Source: Sphingomonas sp. Root241 (GTDB lineage Bacteria > Pseudomonadota > Alphaproteobacteria > Sphingomonadales > Sphingomonadaceae). Taken from it: a stretch of DNA of 64,000 nt. Location of the stretch: the NCBI RefSeq assembly GCF_001428865.1, contig NZ_LMIV01000004.1, positions 66,061 to 130,060 of the forward strand, written 5' to 3'. Shown here piece by piece: positions 30,722 to 39,534 of this stretch (its first letter is position 1; every line of letters begins with the position of its first letter). The position numbers and the translations under genes are program-made. Under the pieces are notes generated by a model. The model ran no database searches and had not been told where the DNA came from. It saw nothing but the letters and a program-made list of their open reading frames with translations.

Positions 30722-32596
30722 TTACTTGTTGACGATCTTCTCGATCTGCGCGGCGGTGACCGGATGATAGGTTGATCGCGCCCCTTCGAAGAAGCGTTTC
30801 GCGATCGGCTGGCCCCATTCGCCCTGCTTCATCAGCCCCTCGTAGATCGGGCGGATCAACAGCCCGCGGCCGACGCTGTTCACGAAGACCTGGATCGAGT
30901 TGAGCGCGGGGTCATAGCGATTGGCGATCGCCAGCTCGGCCCAGGCCGAGCGGACATAAGCGTTGGTCGAGCCCGACAGCAGGAGCGTCTCGTCGAGCTC
31001 CTTGAGGCGCGCGGGCGTCTGCTGGCGCGGCAGGCCATTGAGGAAACGGAGCCATTGCTGAGTCGCCCAGCCCTTGGGATCGACCGCCGAGACCGGGCCG
31101 CCCGCCTTGACCGCGGCGAGCTGGGCATCGACCTTCGCCAGCGTCGCCGACTGGACGTGGACTGCGTTCTCAGGGAGCCCCGGCTGATACGCCCAGCGAT
31201 CGAGCTGGAGCTTGTCCTCGAGCGCCCCGTCGCCCCTGATCAAATTCTTGCGGATATCGGCGAGGAAGCCCGCGGTGGTCTGCGGCTGGAAGGCATGGCG
31301 GTCGAAATAGGAGCGCAGATACGCATCGAAGCGCTCGCGGCCGACCGCGCGCTCGATCGTGCGCAGGAAGGTCGAGCCCTTGAAATAATCGAGCTGCCCG
31401 GCGGTGGCGCCGGGATCGCCGTGGAGGCGCGTGGTCGGCGCGGCTTGGCCGCCGGCATCGGTGATGTCGCTCTGCAGGCCGTCCCAGTCGAGATCGGCGT
31501 ACATCGCGGCGCGTTCCTTGCCGTAAACCGCCTCCATGATGCGGTTCTCGAAATAGGTGGTGAAGCCCTCGTTGAGCCACGAATCGGACCAGGTGGCGTT
31601 GGTGACGAGATTGCCCGACCAGCTGTGCGCGAGCTCGTGCGCGACGACATCGGTGTTCGAGCGGTCGCCGGTGATGATCGTCGGGGTGAGGAAGGTGAGC
31701 GTGGGGTTCTCCATGCCGCCGAACGGGAAGCTCGGCGGCAGCACGAGCATGTCGTAACGGCCCCAGCGACACGGCCCGTAGAGCGCCTCGGCGGCGTCGA
31801 TCATCTTCTCGACATCGCCGACTTCATATGCGGCGCCCTCGACCATCGAGGGCTCGCTCCACACGCCGGAACGCGGGCCGGTGGCCTTGAAGGCGAGATC
31901 GCCGACCGCCATCGCGATCAGATAGGACGGAACGGGCTTGTCCATCTTGAAGCGGAAGCGTCGCTTCTGGTGGGGGACCAATTCGCCCTTCGCGCCGTCG
32001 AGCCGCTCGCCGCTCATCACCGCGACGAAGCCGTCGGGCACGGTGAGCGTCGCCGACCAGGTCTGGCGGACGCCGGGGCTGTCCTGCGTCGGGATCCAGC
32101 TGCGATTGTTGATCGGCTGGCCCTGGCTGAAGAGGTAGGGCAGCTTCTTGCCCGCGGTGAGCTCGGGCGAGAGCCATTGCAGCGCGCTGGCGCCGGGCTT
32201 GGTCGAGTAACGGATCGCGATCTGGTTGCCTGTGGCGGGAAGATCGATCGTCAGCGCCGAGCCAAGCTCCTTGTCGCGCGGCCCCACGGTGTAGCGCAGC
32301 GGCTTGCGGTCGGCGGTAGTGACTTCGGTGATGTCGAGATCGTCGACGTCCAGCACGATCTGCTTCGCGCCGGGCGACGGCAGGATGTCGAGCAATGCGC
32401 GGCCGGACAGCGTCTTGCTCTCGAAGCTCACGTCGAGATCGAGATCGACATGCGTGACGCGGGCGACCTGCGGCTCGGCGTGCGTCCAGACGTCCTTCGC
32501 CTCGGGGGTGGTTAGGACCGGGGCGGGCCTGGCCTGCTGGGCCATGGCGGGGGCAGTGATCACAAGCGCGGCGAGTGCGGGCAGGAGAAGTCGCAT
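30722..32596 (-). CDS. M1-family metallopeptidase (leukotriene A4 hydrolase-like)
   Basis: 624 residues with signal peptide (MRLLLPALAALVITAPAMAQ), so periplasmic. The zinc site is HELAH at 320-324 with the third ligand E343 (WLNEGFTTYFE), 18 residues later as in M1 enzymes. The exopeptidase motif GGMEN is present (FPFGGMENPTLTFL). The C-terminal helical domain (residues 450-620) is like that of leukotriene A4 hydrolase. An aminopeptidase role is expected. Probably in one transcript with the downstream serine hydrolase. Confidence 0.95.
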   Translation of the reverse strand: MRLLLPALAALVITAPAMAQQARPAPVLTTPEAKDVWTHAEPQVARVTHVDLDLDVSFESKTLSGRALLDILPSPGAKQIVLDVDDLDITEVTTADRKPLRYTVGPRDKELGSALTIDLPATGNQIAIRYSTKPGASALQWLSPELTAGKKLPYLFSQGQPINNRSWIPTQDSPGVRQTWSATLTVPDGFVAVMSGERLDGAKGELVPHQKRRFRFKMDKPVPSYLIAMAVGDLAFKATGPRSGVWSEPSMVEGAAYEVGDVEKMIDAAEALYGPCRWGRYDMLVLPPSFPFGGMENPTLTFLTPTIITGDRSNTDVVAHELAHSWSGNLVTNATWSDSWLNEGFTTYFENRIMEAVYGKERAAMYADLDWDGLQSDITDAGGQAAPTTRLHGDPGATAGQLDYFKGSTFLRTIERAVGRERFDAYLRSYFDRHAFQPQTTAGFLADIRKNLIRGDGALEDKLQLDRWAYQPGLPENAVHVQSATLAKVDAQLAAVKAGGPVSAVDPKGWATQQWLRFLNGLPRQQTPARLKELDETLLLSGSTNAYVRSAWAELAIANRYDPALNSIQVFVNSVGRGLLIRPIYEGLMKQGEWGQPIAKRFFEGARSTYHPVTAAQIEKIVNK

Positions 32597-32636
32597 GGCG
32601 CGTTGCTATGCGGATCGGCGATGAACGGCAACTGAG

Positions 32637-33014
32637 TCAGGAAAGTTCGGAGGGCGTGAGCCGGATCGGAATCGGCGCGTCGAGCCGGTCGAAGCCGCGC
32701 TCGCGCAGCACGTCGTTGCTCTGCTTCGCCTCGCGGCCCCGGGCTTTATCGAGCGACCAGGTGATGTGGTAGGTGCTGCCGTCGGGGCGGTCGGTAGTGC
32801 CATGGATCGCGACGACCAGCGCCTGCAGACCTTCGCCGTCATTGACCTGACCGACGACTTGGCCGGCGGTTTCGGTAGGCAGGGGCTGGTCGGTCGCGGA
32901 TTTCAAAGTGACGTGGTGCGCGATGACGTCCGGCCAAACGGGCGGAAAGCGCGCGATGAGCGCAGCGCGGTCGACCTCGTCCAGCAGCCAGCCGATGGTA
33001 CGGGGTTCAGGCAT
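32637..33014 (-). CDS. Small protein with two HxT motifs, possible 2H phosphoesterase
   Basis: 125 residues, cytoplasmic. I do not recognise a named family. Two motifs HVTL (in IAHHVTLKS) and HITW (in STYHITWSLD) stand about 55 residues apart; the H-hydrophobic-T-hydrophobic pattern repeated twice is the hallmark of 2H phosphoesterases, which act on RNA ends or cyclic phosphates. The length is short for that fold (usually 170-200), so this is tentative. It lies 30 bases after aroB and 40 before the M1 peptidase gene on the same strand. Confidence 0.6.
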   Translation of the reverse strand: MPEPRTIGWLLDEVDRAALIARFPPVWPDVIAHHVTLKSATDQPLPTETAGQVVGQVNDGEGLQALVVAIHGTTDRPDGSTYHITWSLDKARGREAKQSNDVLRERGFDRLDAPIPIRLTPSELS

Positions 33015-33044
33015 AGTCGGGAAACGCGGCCGGCTTGGCGAGGT

Positions 33045-34160
33045 TCAACCCTCTACAGCTTTGCGGGAGAGGGAGATTTGTTCGTCGAGAAACGCTTCGA
33101 CGTCGCTCAGGTCCACCGTCTTGTCGAGGAAGGTCTGGCCGATCCCGCGGGCGAGCAGGAAGGGCAGGGTGCCGGCTGCCATCTTCTTGTCGTGGAGCAT
33201 GTGCTCGACCAGGCGGGCGCCCGAGGCCGAGACACCGGCGGCGGCGAGACCGTCCGGCAGGCCGATCGCGCGGAGATGCGCGGCGACGCGTTCCGCTTCC
33301 TGTCCGGAGCACAGCCCAAGCCGCGCCGAATAAGCGAAGGCAAGCGCCATGCCCGCTGCGACGCCTTCGCCGTGGAGCAGCCTGTCGGAGAAGCCGGTCT
33401 CGGCCTCGAGCGCGTGGCCGAAAGTGTGGCCGAGATTGAGCAAGGCGCGCCTGCCCGTGGTCTCGCGCTCATCCTCGCCGACGATGCGCGCCTTGGCGGC
33501 GACCGAGTGGGAAATCGCATATTCGCGCGCGGCGGAATCGCCGGCGAGCAAGGCCGCTGCATTGGCCTCGCAATATTCGAAGAAGGCGAAATCGTCGATC
33601 AAGCCGTATTTGACGACTTCGGCATAGCCGGCGCGAAGCTCGCGCGGCGGAAGCGTGTCGAGTACCTGCGGATCGATCAGGACGATGCTCGGCTGGTGGA
33701 AAGCGCCGATCAGGTTCTTGCCGGCGCGGCTGTTGATCGCGGTCTTGCCGCCGACCGAACTGTCGACCTGCGCGAGCAAGGTGGTGGGAATCTGGACGAA
33801 GTTGCAGCCGCGCTTGAGGATCGACGTGGCGAAGCCGACAAGATCGCCGATCACGCCGCCGCCCAATGCGATGACATGATCGCCGCGCTCGACGCCGAGA
33901 TCGAGCAGCTTGTCGGTGAGCGCCTCGAGCTGGGTCCAGCTCTTGGTCGATTCGCCGGGCGGGAGGACGATCGCCTCGCTGGAGGTGCCGAGGCTGGCCT
34001 GGAGCGTGGCCAGATGCGCGCGCACATTGGCGTCGGTGACGATGACGAAGCGGCGGCCTTTGGCGAAGGGCGCGAGTGCCTCGCCCGCGCGGCTGAGCAG
34101 GCCGGCTTCGATACGGACGTCGTAGCTGCGGTCGCCCAGTGCGACGGGAACGGTATTCAA
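33045..34160 (-). CDS. aroB: 3-dehydroquinate synthase
   Basis: 371 residues. Second enzyme of the shikimate pathway, converting DAHP to 3-dehydroquinate with NAD and a divalent metal. Motifs: PPGESTKSW, ALGGGVIGDLVGFATS for NAD binding, QIPTTLLAQVDSSVGGKTAIN, and metal ligands in GYAEVVKYGLI and LNLGHTFGHALE. Its ATG overlaps the aroK stop by 4 bases, the usual aroK-aroB pair. Confidence 0.97.
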   Translation of the reverse strand: MNTVPVALGDRSYDVRIEAGLLSRAGEALAPFAKGRRFVIVTDANVRAHLATLQASLGTSSEAIVLPPGESTKSWTQLEALTDKLLDLGVERGDHVIALGGGVIGDLVGFATSILKRGCNFVQIPTTLLAQVDSSVGGKTAINSRAGKNLIGAFHQPSIVLIDPQVLDTLPPRELRAGYAEVVKYGLIDDFAFFEYCEANAAALLAGDSAAREYAISHSVAAKARIVGEDERETTGRRALLNLGHTFGHALEAETGFSDRLLHGEGVAAGMALAFAYSARLGLCSGQEAERVAAHLRAIGLPDGLAAAGVSASGARLVEHMLHDKKMAAGTLPFLLARGIGQTFLDKTVDLSDVEAFLDEQISLSRKAVEG

Positions 34161-34696
34161 GTGCGGATCGCCTTCAGGATTTCATCGACGGTGGTGTCGT
34201 GCGGAGCCGCCACGCTCTGAACCCGGATCGGGGCGAGCGCATAGAAAGGATTTCTTAGCGTCGCCAACTCGGTGAGGATCTCCTCGGGATCGCGGCCGCG
34301 CAGCAAGGGGCGGGTGTCGCGGCGGCGGACGCGATCGGCGAGCACCGCGGGCTCGGCATCGAGCCATATTGCGATCGCTTGATCGAGGATCAGCGCTCGG
34401 GTCGCCTCGTTGAGGAAAGCGCCGCCGCCGGTGGCGATAACCTTCGGCGTGCCGTCGATCAGCCGGGCGATCACTCTGCGCTCGCCGTCGCGGAAATAGG
34501 GTTCGCCGAATCGTTCGAAGATATCCGAGATCGTCATGTCGGCAGCCGCCTCGATCTCGTGATCGGCATCGACGAAGGGCAGGCGCATGCGCTGCGCGAG
34601 GCGCCGGCCGACCGTGGTCTTGCCGGCGCCCATCAATCCGACCAGCACGATCGGCTTGCCCTTCCAGGGCACGTCATGGGCATGCGCTTGCAACAT
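34157..34696 (-). CDS. aroK: Shikimate kinase
   Basis: 179 residues. Phosphorylates shikimate at the 3-position with ATP. Walker A GLMGAGKTT, substrate-binding DADHEIEAAADMTISDIF, FRDGERRVI and GGGAFLN, lid region RRRDTRPLLRG. Translationally coupled to aroB by a 4-base overlap. Divergent from a small membrane-protein gene across about 70 bases. Confidence 0.96.
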   Translation of the reverse strand: MLQAHAHDVPWKGKPIVLVGLMGAGKTTVGRRLAQRMRLPFVDADHEIEAAADMTISDIFERFGEPYFRDGERRVIARLIDGTPKVIATGGGAFLNEATRALILDQAIAIWLDAEPAVLADRVRRRDTRPLLRGRDPEEILTELATLRNPFYALAPIRVQSVAAPHDTTVDEILKAIRT

Positions 34697-34769
34697 CGTC
34701 GGGGGGCTATACAGCGGGGGACGGTCTCGGGCAAAAGGCCCTCGCGTTTCTCAAATCACGGACCTTTCC

Positions 34770-34907
34770 ATGTCCCGTTTCCTAGTCGTGCTCATTGTAA
34801 TCGTCCTCGTGCTGGTGGGAGGAATCGTCTTTCTCTCGACCCGGAGCACCGAGAAGGAGCCGGTTCGCATGGAGAAGGTGGTCCCGCTTGAAAACCTCAC
34901 GAAATAA
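34770..34907 (+). CDS. Small single-pass membrane protein, 45 residues
   Basis: Starts at the ATG at 34770. Residues 4-22 form one very hydrophobic helix (LVVLIVIVLVLVGGIVFL), followed by a charged tail (TEKEPVRMEKVVPLENL). It overlaps the next gene by 20 bases and is on the same strand, so it is likely translated with it. Function unknown. The ribosome site before the ATG is weak, which lowers confidence. Confidence 0.55.
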   Translation: MSRFLVVLIVIVLVLVGGIVFLSTRSTEKEPVRMEKVVPLENLTK

Positions 34908-36672
34908 GTTTTCGCGGATCGGGTTTGCGGCGCTGCTGCTCGCCGGCGTGGGGATGCCCGCGCTGGGGCAGGACACGCCCGAATCGCTGCTGCCGCCGGG
35001 GTTCGACGATCCCGCACCGACGCCTGCGCCCGCACCCAGGCCGGCCCCCGCGCCGACGCGCGCGGCCGAGCCGATCGCGCCAACGGACGGCGTGGCGCTG
35101 CCGCTCGACAATGTGTTGGGGAACGTGGCCCAGGTCGAGGTGCCGCAAACGGCCACGGTCGATCTGTCGCGATACGAGCTTCCCGAATTCGCGCGGCATT
35201 CGCTCGATCGGGTGGGCGTGCTCGCCGCGGGCAATACGGCATTCCCCGCCAATGCGTTCGGACGGAGCGACGGGCGCTTCCTGCAGGTGCTGATGCGGCG
35301 GATGAACGCGCCGATCGCGTCGCGCTGGGCATCGATCGTGCTGCGCCGCGCGCTGATGTCGCCGCTCGACACTCCGGCCAACGTCAACGGCGCCGACTTC
35401 GCCGCGGACCGCGCCTGGGCGTTGCTGCGGATGGGCGAGGCCAATGCCGCACGCGCGGTGATCGACGATGTCGACGCCGACAATTACACCACCTGGCTCT
35501 ATCAGGTTGCGATGCAGACCGCGCTGGCGACCGGCGATCCGGCGGCTTTGTGCCCGCTCGCCGAGAAGGGCGCAGCGGCCATCCAGCAACGCGGCTGGGC
35601 GCTGGCGCAGGCGATGTGCCTCGGGCTCGCCGGCAAGCCCAATGAAGCGGGACAGCGGCTCACCCAGGCACGTTCGGGGACGAGCCCGTCGGACATCGAC
35701 AATCTGCTCGCCGAAAAGGTGCTCGGCACCGGCGCGCAGGGGCGCCGGGCCGTGACGATCGAGTGGAATTCGGTGCCTCAGCTCACCGCCTGGCGCTGGG
35801 GACTGGCGACCGCGACGGGTGTCGAGGTGCCGGCAGAGCTCTATCAGACCGCGGGGCCGCAGGTCCGTTACTGGCAGGCACTGGCACCCAATATCGATCC
35901 GGCCGCACGCGCGGCCGCGGCCGAACTGGCGGCAACGGCGGGCGTGTTCTCCAACGCGGGGCTGGTCGATCTCTATTCGGAGATCGAGCAAAGCGGCGAT
36001 TCGGGCCCCGGCCAGACGATCGCACGCGACCTGCGCACCGCTTATACCGACGGCGACGTGAACAATCGCGTCAAGGCATTGCGCACCCTGTGGGACGGCG
36101 CGAACAGCCCGCGCACGCGCTATGCCCGGCTGATCCTGACCGCGCGCGCGGCTTCGTGGATACCGGCGAGCGACAAACTGGAGGATTCCGACCGGCTGAT
36201 CGCGGCGATGCTCTCCTCGGGATACGAGGCCGCCGCGCTCGAATGGCGGGGCGTGGTCAAGCCCCGCAGCGAAGGCTGGGCATTGCTCGCGCTGGCCGAT
36301 CCGGGTTTGTCGCGCGTGGCCGCGGGCGATGTCACGGGTTTTGCCGACGGCGGATCGCGGCGCAAGGCGCAGATGCTCGCGGCGGGGCTTGCCGGCCTCG
36401 GCCGATTGAATGCGGGCGACGCACAGAGCGTGGCGGCGACGCTCGACGTGCCGATCGGCGGGGTCAATGCCTGGACGCAGGCGATCGACGCTGCCGGACA
36501 ACGCGGCGACGCGGCGACGGTGGCGTTGCTCGCGGGCGTGGGCATGCAATCGGTGAACTGGGACCATGTCGCGCCCGAGGCCCTGTTCCACATCGTCGCG
36601 GCGATGCGCGCGGCGGGAATGGTCAATTATGCGCGGATGATCGCCGTCGAGGCGGTGACGCGGTCGGCTTGA
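34888..36672 (+). CDS. Large secreted helical-repeat protein, unknown function
   Basis: 594 residues starting at a TTG (GAGAAGGTGG upstream). Signal peptide ending near MPALGQ, then a Pro/Ala-rich linker (residues 38-60) and about 500 residues of Ala-rich helices resembling degenerate TPRs (RAWALLRMGEANAARAVIDD, AAALEWRGVVKPRSEGWALL). I do not recognise a named family. It lies between a 45-residue membrane protein and xerD, with the xerD TTG start overlapping its stop. The periplasmic location is inferred from the signal. Confidence 0.75.
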   Translation: MKTSRNKFSRIGFAALLLAGVGMPALGQDTPESLLPPGFDDPAPTPAPAPRPAPAPTRAAEPIAPTDGVALPLDNVLGNVAQVEVPQTATVDLSRYELPEFARHSLDRVGVLAAGNTAFPANAFGRSDGRFLQVLMRRMNAPIASRWASIVLRRALMSPLDTPANVNGADFAADRAWALLRMGEANAARAVIDDVDADNYTTWLYQVAMQTALATGDPAALCPLAEKGAAAIQQRGWALAQAMCLGLAGKPNEAGQRLTQARSGTSPSDIDNLLAEKVLGTGAQGRRAVTIEWNSVPQLTAWRWGLATATGVEVPAELYQTAGPQVRYWQALAPNIDPAARAAAAELAATAGVFSNAGLVDLYSEIEQSGDSGPGQTIARDLRTAYTDGDVNNRVKALRTLWDGANSPRTRYARLILTARAASWIPASDKLEDSDRLIAAMLSSGYEAAALEWRGVVKPRSEGWALLALADPGLSRVAAGDVTGFADGGSRRKAQMLAAGLAGLGRLNAGDAQSVAATLDVPIGGVNAWTQAIDAAGQRGDAATVALLAGVGMQSVNWDHVAPEALFHIVAAMRAAGMVNYARMIAVEAVTRSA

Positions 36673-37610
36673 CCGGGCAGGCCGACCACGCGCTGATCGA
36701 GCGCTTCCTCGAAATGATGCGGGCCGAGGCGGGCGCGGCGGGAAACACCATCGCGGCCTATGGCACCGATCTGCGGCTGGCCTCCGAAGTGCTGGAAGGG
36801 AGGCTGGGCGAAGCAGGCTCCCCGGAACTCGAACGGCTGGCGGGCGAATGGCAGGCATTGGCGCGCTCGACGGTGGCGCGCAAGGCGGCGGCGCTGCGGC
36901 GCTTTTATGCCTTTCTGGCGGACGAGGGACTGCGCGCGGATGATCCGAGCGCGGCGCTGCCGCGGCCGGGGACGGCGCGGGCGCTCCCGAAGGTACTGAG
37001 CATCGAGGATGTCGACGCGATGTTCGCAGTGATCGCGGCCCGGCAGGCGCGGGTGCCGCCGGATCCGCTCGACCTGCGGCTCTCGGCGCTGATCGAGTTG
37101 CTCTACGGATCGGGGCTGCGCGCGACCGAATTGGTGTCGCTGCCGCGCAATGCAGTGGCGCCGGACCGGCCCTATCTGATCCTCAAGGGCAAGGGCGGGC
37201 GCGAGCGGCTGGTGCCGATCTCCGATCGGGCGCGGGCGGCGGTGGCGGCGTGGCGCGAGCACGTCGCCGGCGGTCGGCCGTGGCTGTTCCCCTCGGGCAA
37301 GGCGCATCTCTCGCGCGTGCGGCTCTATCAGCTCGTCCGCGCGCTGGCGGCGGAAGCGGGGATACCGCCCGATCGCGTGAGCCCGCACGTGCTGCGCCAC
37401 GCCTTCGCGACGCATCTGCTCGAGGGCGGGGCGGACCTGCGCGCGTTGCAGACGATGCTGGGGCATGCGGATATCGCGACGACCGAGATCTATACGCATG
37501 TCGACAGCAAGCGGCTGGTCGAGCTGGTTAATCAGCGGCATCCGCTGGGCGAGGCACTGGGCAAGGCCGCGGACGCGGCGCGCGTTGACGCAAAGCCCGG
37601 CCCGTCCTAA
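36669..37610 (+). CDS. xerD: Tyrosine recombinase XerD
   Basis: 313 residues from a TTG that overlaps the upstream stop as TTGA. Resolves chromosome dimers at dif with XerC and FtsK. All catalytic residues are visible: R151 (GSGLRATEL), lysine in LKGKGGRER, H240 and R243 (SPHVLRHAFATHL), H266 (MLGHADIATT) and nucleophile Y275 (IYTHVD). The N-terminal SAM-like domain spans residues 8-100. Whether it is XerC or XerD is judged from its position before accA, common in relatives, and is not certain. Confidence 0.88.
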   Translation: MTGQADHALIERFLEMMRAEAGAAGNTIAAYGTDLRLASEVLEGRLGEAGSPELERLAGEWQALARSTVARKAAALRRFYAFLADEGLRADDPSAALPRPGTARALPKVLSIEDVDAMFAVIAARQARVPPDPLDLRLSALIELLYGSGLRATELVSLPRNAVAPDRPYLILKGKGGRERLVPISDRARAAVAAWREHVAGGRPWLFPSGKAHLSRVRLYQLVRALAAEAGIPPDRVSPHVLRHAFATHLLEGGADLRALQTMLGHADIATTEIYTHVDSKRLVELVNQRHPLGEALGKAADAARVDAKPGPS

Positions 37611-37620
37611 CCGCGCAGCG

Positions 37621-38568
37621 ATGGCAACCTTCCTCGACTTCGAGAAACCGATCGCCGAGCTGCAGAGCCGGATCGACGAGCTGCGCCGTACCGCCGAGGG
37701 CGGATCGGTGGACATCCAGGCGGAGATCACGCCGCTCCAGGCCAAAGCCGAGCGGCTGCTCCACGACACCTATGCCCGGCTGACGCCGTGGCAGAAGACG
37801 CAGGTCGCGCGGCATCCCGAGCGGCCGCACTTCAAGCATTATGTCGCGGGACTGATCGAGGACTTCATGCCGCTGGGGGGCGACCGCGCCTTTGCCGACG
37901 ACAATGCGATCATCGGCGGGCTGGGGCGCTTCCGCGGCCGCCGGGTGATGGTGATCGGGCACGAGAAGGGCGACGACACCGCGAGCCGGCTCAAGCACAA
38001 TTTCGGGATGGGCAAGCCCGAGGGCTATCGCAAGGCGATCCGCCTGATGCAGCTGGCCGACAAGTTCCGGCTGCCGGTGATCACCCTCGTCGACACTTCG
38101 GGCGCGTTTCCGGGGGTGCAGGCCGAAGAGCGCGGCCAGGCAGAAGCGATCGCGCGCTCGACCGAGCAGTGCCTCAATCTAGGCGTGCCGCTGGTCGCGA
38201 CGATTCTCGGCGAGGGCGGCTCCGGCGGCGCGGTCGCGCTGGCGGCGGGTAATATTGTGCTGATGATGGAGCACGCAGTCTATTCGGTGATCTCGCCCGA
38301 GGGCTGCGCCTCGATCCTGTGGCGCACCGCGGACAAGGCCCCCGACGCCGCCGAGGCGATGAAGGTGACCGCGCAGCATTTGAAGGAGCTCAAGGTGATC
38401 GACCGGATCATCGGCGAGCCGCTGGGCGGCGCGCATCGCGATCCCGGCGCGGCGGTGCTGGCGCTGGGCGATGCGGTGGAGGCGGCGCTGGACGGGCTCG
38501 ACGGCATGTCGCCCGAGGCGCTGCGCCAGGCACGGCGCGCCAAGTTCCTCGCGATGGGCCGGATCTGA
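37621..38568 (+). CDS. accA: Acetyl-CoA carboxylase carboxyltransferase subunit alpha
   Basis: 315 residues from the ATG at 37621 (MATFLDFEKPIAELQSRIDE). With AccD it transfers the carboxyl group from biotin to acetyl-CoA, the first step of fatty-acid synthesis. Signature stretches: TPWQKTQVARHPERPHF, RRVMVIGHEKGDDT, LVDTSGAFPGVQAEERGQAE, ILGEGGSGGAVALA and SVISPEGCASILWR. Ten bases after xerD. A bidirectional hairpin follows. Confidence 0.97.
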   Translation: MATFLDFEKPIAELQSRIDELRRTAEGGSVDIQAEITPLQAKAERLLHDTYARLTPWQKTQVARHPERPHFKHYVAGLIEDFMPLGGDRAFADDNAIIGGLGRFRGRRVMVIGHEKGDDTASRLKHNFGMGKPEGYRKAIRLMQLADKFRLPVITLVDTSGAFPGVQAEERGQAEAIARSTEQCLNLGVPLVATILGEGGSGGAVALAAGNIVLMMEHAVYSVISPEGCASILWRTADKAPDAAEAMKVTAQHLKELKVIDRIIGEPLGGAHRDPGAAVLALGDAVEAALDGLDGMSPEALRQARRAKFLAMGRI

Positions 38569-38593
38569 GCCGCACGCCGCCGGCATGACGAGC

Positions 38594-38631
38594 AAAAGGC
38601 CGACGGAACCGGAGTTCCGCCGCCCTTTTTG
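38594..38631. terminator. Bidirectional terminator between accA and pilin gene 1
   Basis: AAGGCCGACGGAAC pairs with GTTCCGCCGCCCTT over CGGA, with two mismatches. It is flanked by A-rich sequence on the left and a T-run (CTTTTTG) on the right, so it can serve accA on the plus strand and the pilin on the minus strand. Confidence 0.75.
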
Positions 38632-38650
38632 TTTGTCAGTCGAAGAAGGC

Positions 38651-38812
38651 TTACTCGGCCTTCATGTTCGACGTGACATTGCTGAAGGTCGTCTTGAGCT
38701 GGTTGCCCAGGCCCTGCATCGCGGCAATCGCGGCGACGGCAATAAGCGCGGCGATCAGGCCGTATTCGATTGCGGTCGCGCCCTTCGTGTTCTTCAGAAA
38801 CCGGCGGATCAT
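38651..38812 (-). CDS. Flp/Fap-type pilin 1
   Basis: 53 residues from the ATG at 38812 (MIRRFLKN). Class IVb Flp pilin: short basic leader, then KG before ATAIEYGLIAALIAVAAIAA, the hydrophobic segment; prepilin peptidase would cut after the glycine, leaving the conserved E5-Y6. The mature part is almost identical to pilin 2 (GLGNQLKTTFSNVTSNMK). Building block of tad-type adhesive pili. No tad/cpa assembly genes are in this window. Confidence 0.9.
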   Translation of the reverse strand: MIRRFLKNTKGATAIEYGLIAALIAVAAIAAMQGLGNQLKTTFSNVTSNMKAE

Positions 38813-38935
38813 TGGTTCACTCCCTCCAAAAACCACGGCCGAACGCATACGTCCAGCTTCGTTGTATATGCGGAACAAAGATCAACGAAAGATGAAGGTG
38901 CGGAGCCGGTTTCGGTTGACGGGAGCGTGGGCAAG

Positions 38936-38970
38936 CAAAAAGGGCGGCGGAACCTTGGTTCCGTCGCCCT
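38936..38970 (-). terminator. Intrinsic terminator after pilin gene 2
   Basis: AGGGCGGCGGAACC pairs with GGTTCCGTCGCCCT with one mismatch, and on the minus strand is followed by TTTTTGCTTG. Its sequence is close to the hairpin after pilin gene 1, which suggests that gene and terminator were duplicated together. Confidence 0.8.
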
Positions 38971-38995
38971 TCTCGTGATTTCAGTCGAGGAAAGC

Positions 38996-39163
38996 TTACG
39001 AAGCCTTCATGTTCGACGTGACGTTGCTGAAGGTCGTCTTGAGCTGATTGCCCAGACCCTGCATTGCAGCGATGGCGGCGACGGCGATGAGAGCGGCGAT
39101 CAGGCCGTACTCGATCGCGGTGGCGCCCTTGGAATTCTTAACGAAGTTGCGAATCTTCTGCAT
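38996..39163 (-). CDS. Flp/Fap-type pilin 2
   Basis: 55 residues from the ATG at 39163 (MQKIRNFVKNSKG). The processed part ATAIEYGLIAALIAVAAIAA and GLGNQLKTTFSNVTSNMK are the same as in pilin 1, with DNA differences mostly at third codon positions, showing selection on the protein. The leader peptides differ. Separate terminators suggest that each pilin has its own transcript. Confidence 0.9.
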   Translation of the reverse strand: MQKIRNFVKNSKGATAIEYGLIAALIAVAAIAAMQGLGNQLKTTFSNVTSNMKAS

Positions 39164-39295
39164 AACCGGTCTCCAACGTTCTAGAACTACTTCATTCACC
39201 CGGCCGGCCCGGAGATCCGGTACGGCATCAACTGACCTAGTGGAGGGAAGTAAAGAAACGGATAAATCGAGCCGTTTCCAAGTCGTTAACTACGT

Positions 39296-39478
39296 TCAGC
39301 CCGCGGTCTGGACCTTGGTGCTGACATTGTCCCACATATCGGTGGTCACCGTCCCGAGCGCGAGCAAGGCCGCCATGATGGCGAGCACGATCAACGCACA
39401 GATCAGGCCATATTCGATTGCCGTCGCCGCTTTGGAATCGCGGATCAGGCGATGGATCGACTTGGTAAGGGCTCGCAT
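39296..39478 (-). CDS. Flp/Fap-type pilin 3 (divergent)
   Basis: 60 residues. Leader MRALTKSIHRLIRDSKA, then ATAIEYGLICALIVLAIMAA. The residue before the cut site is Ala (KA) instead of Gly, and the mature part (LGTVTTDMWDNVSTKVQTAG) differs from pilins 1 and 2. It may be a minor pilin or one processed less well. First of the three in transcription order. Confidence 0.85.
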   Translation of the reverse strand: MRALTKSIHRLIRDSKAATAIEYGLICALIVLAIMAALLALGTVTTDMWDNVSTKVQTAG

Positions 39479-39534
39479 AACGCCCGCTTCTCCCCCAGAG
39501 GATTGGTGGAAAATAGAGAAAGAGAATTAACGAA

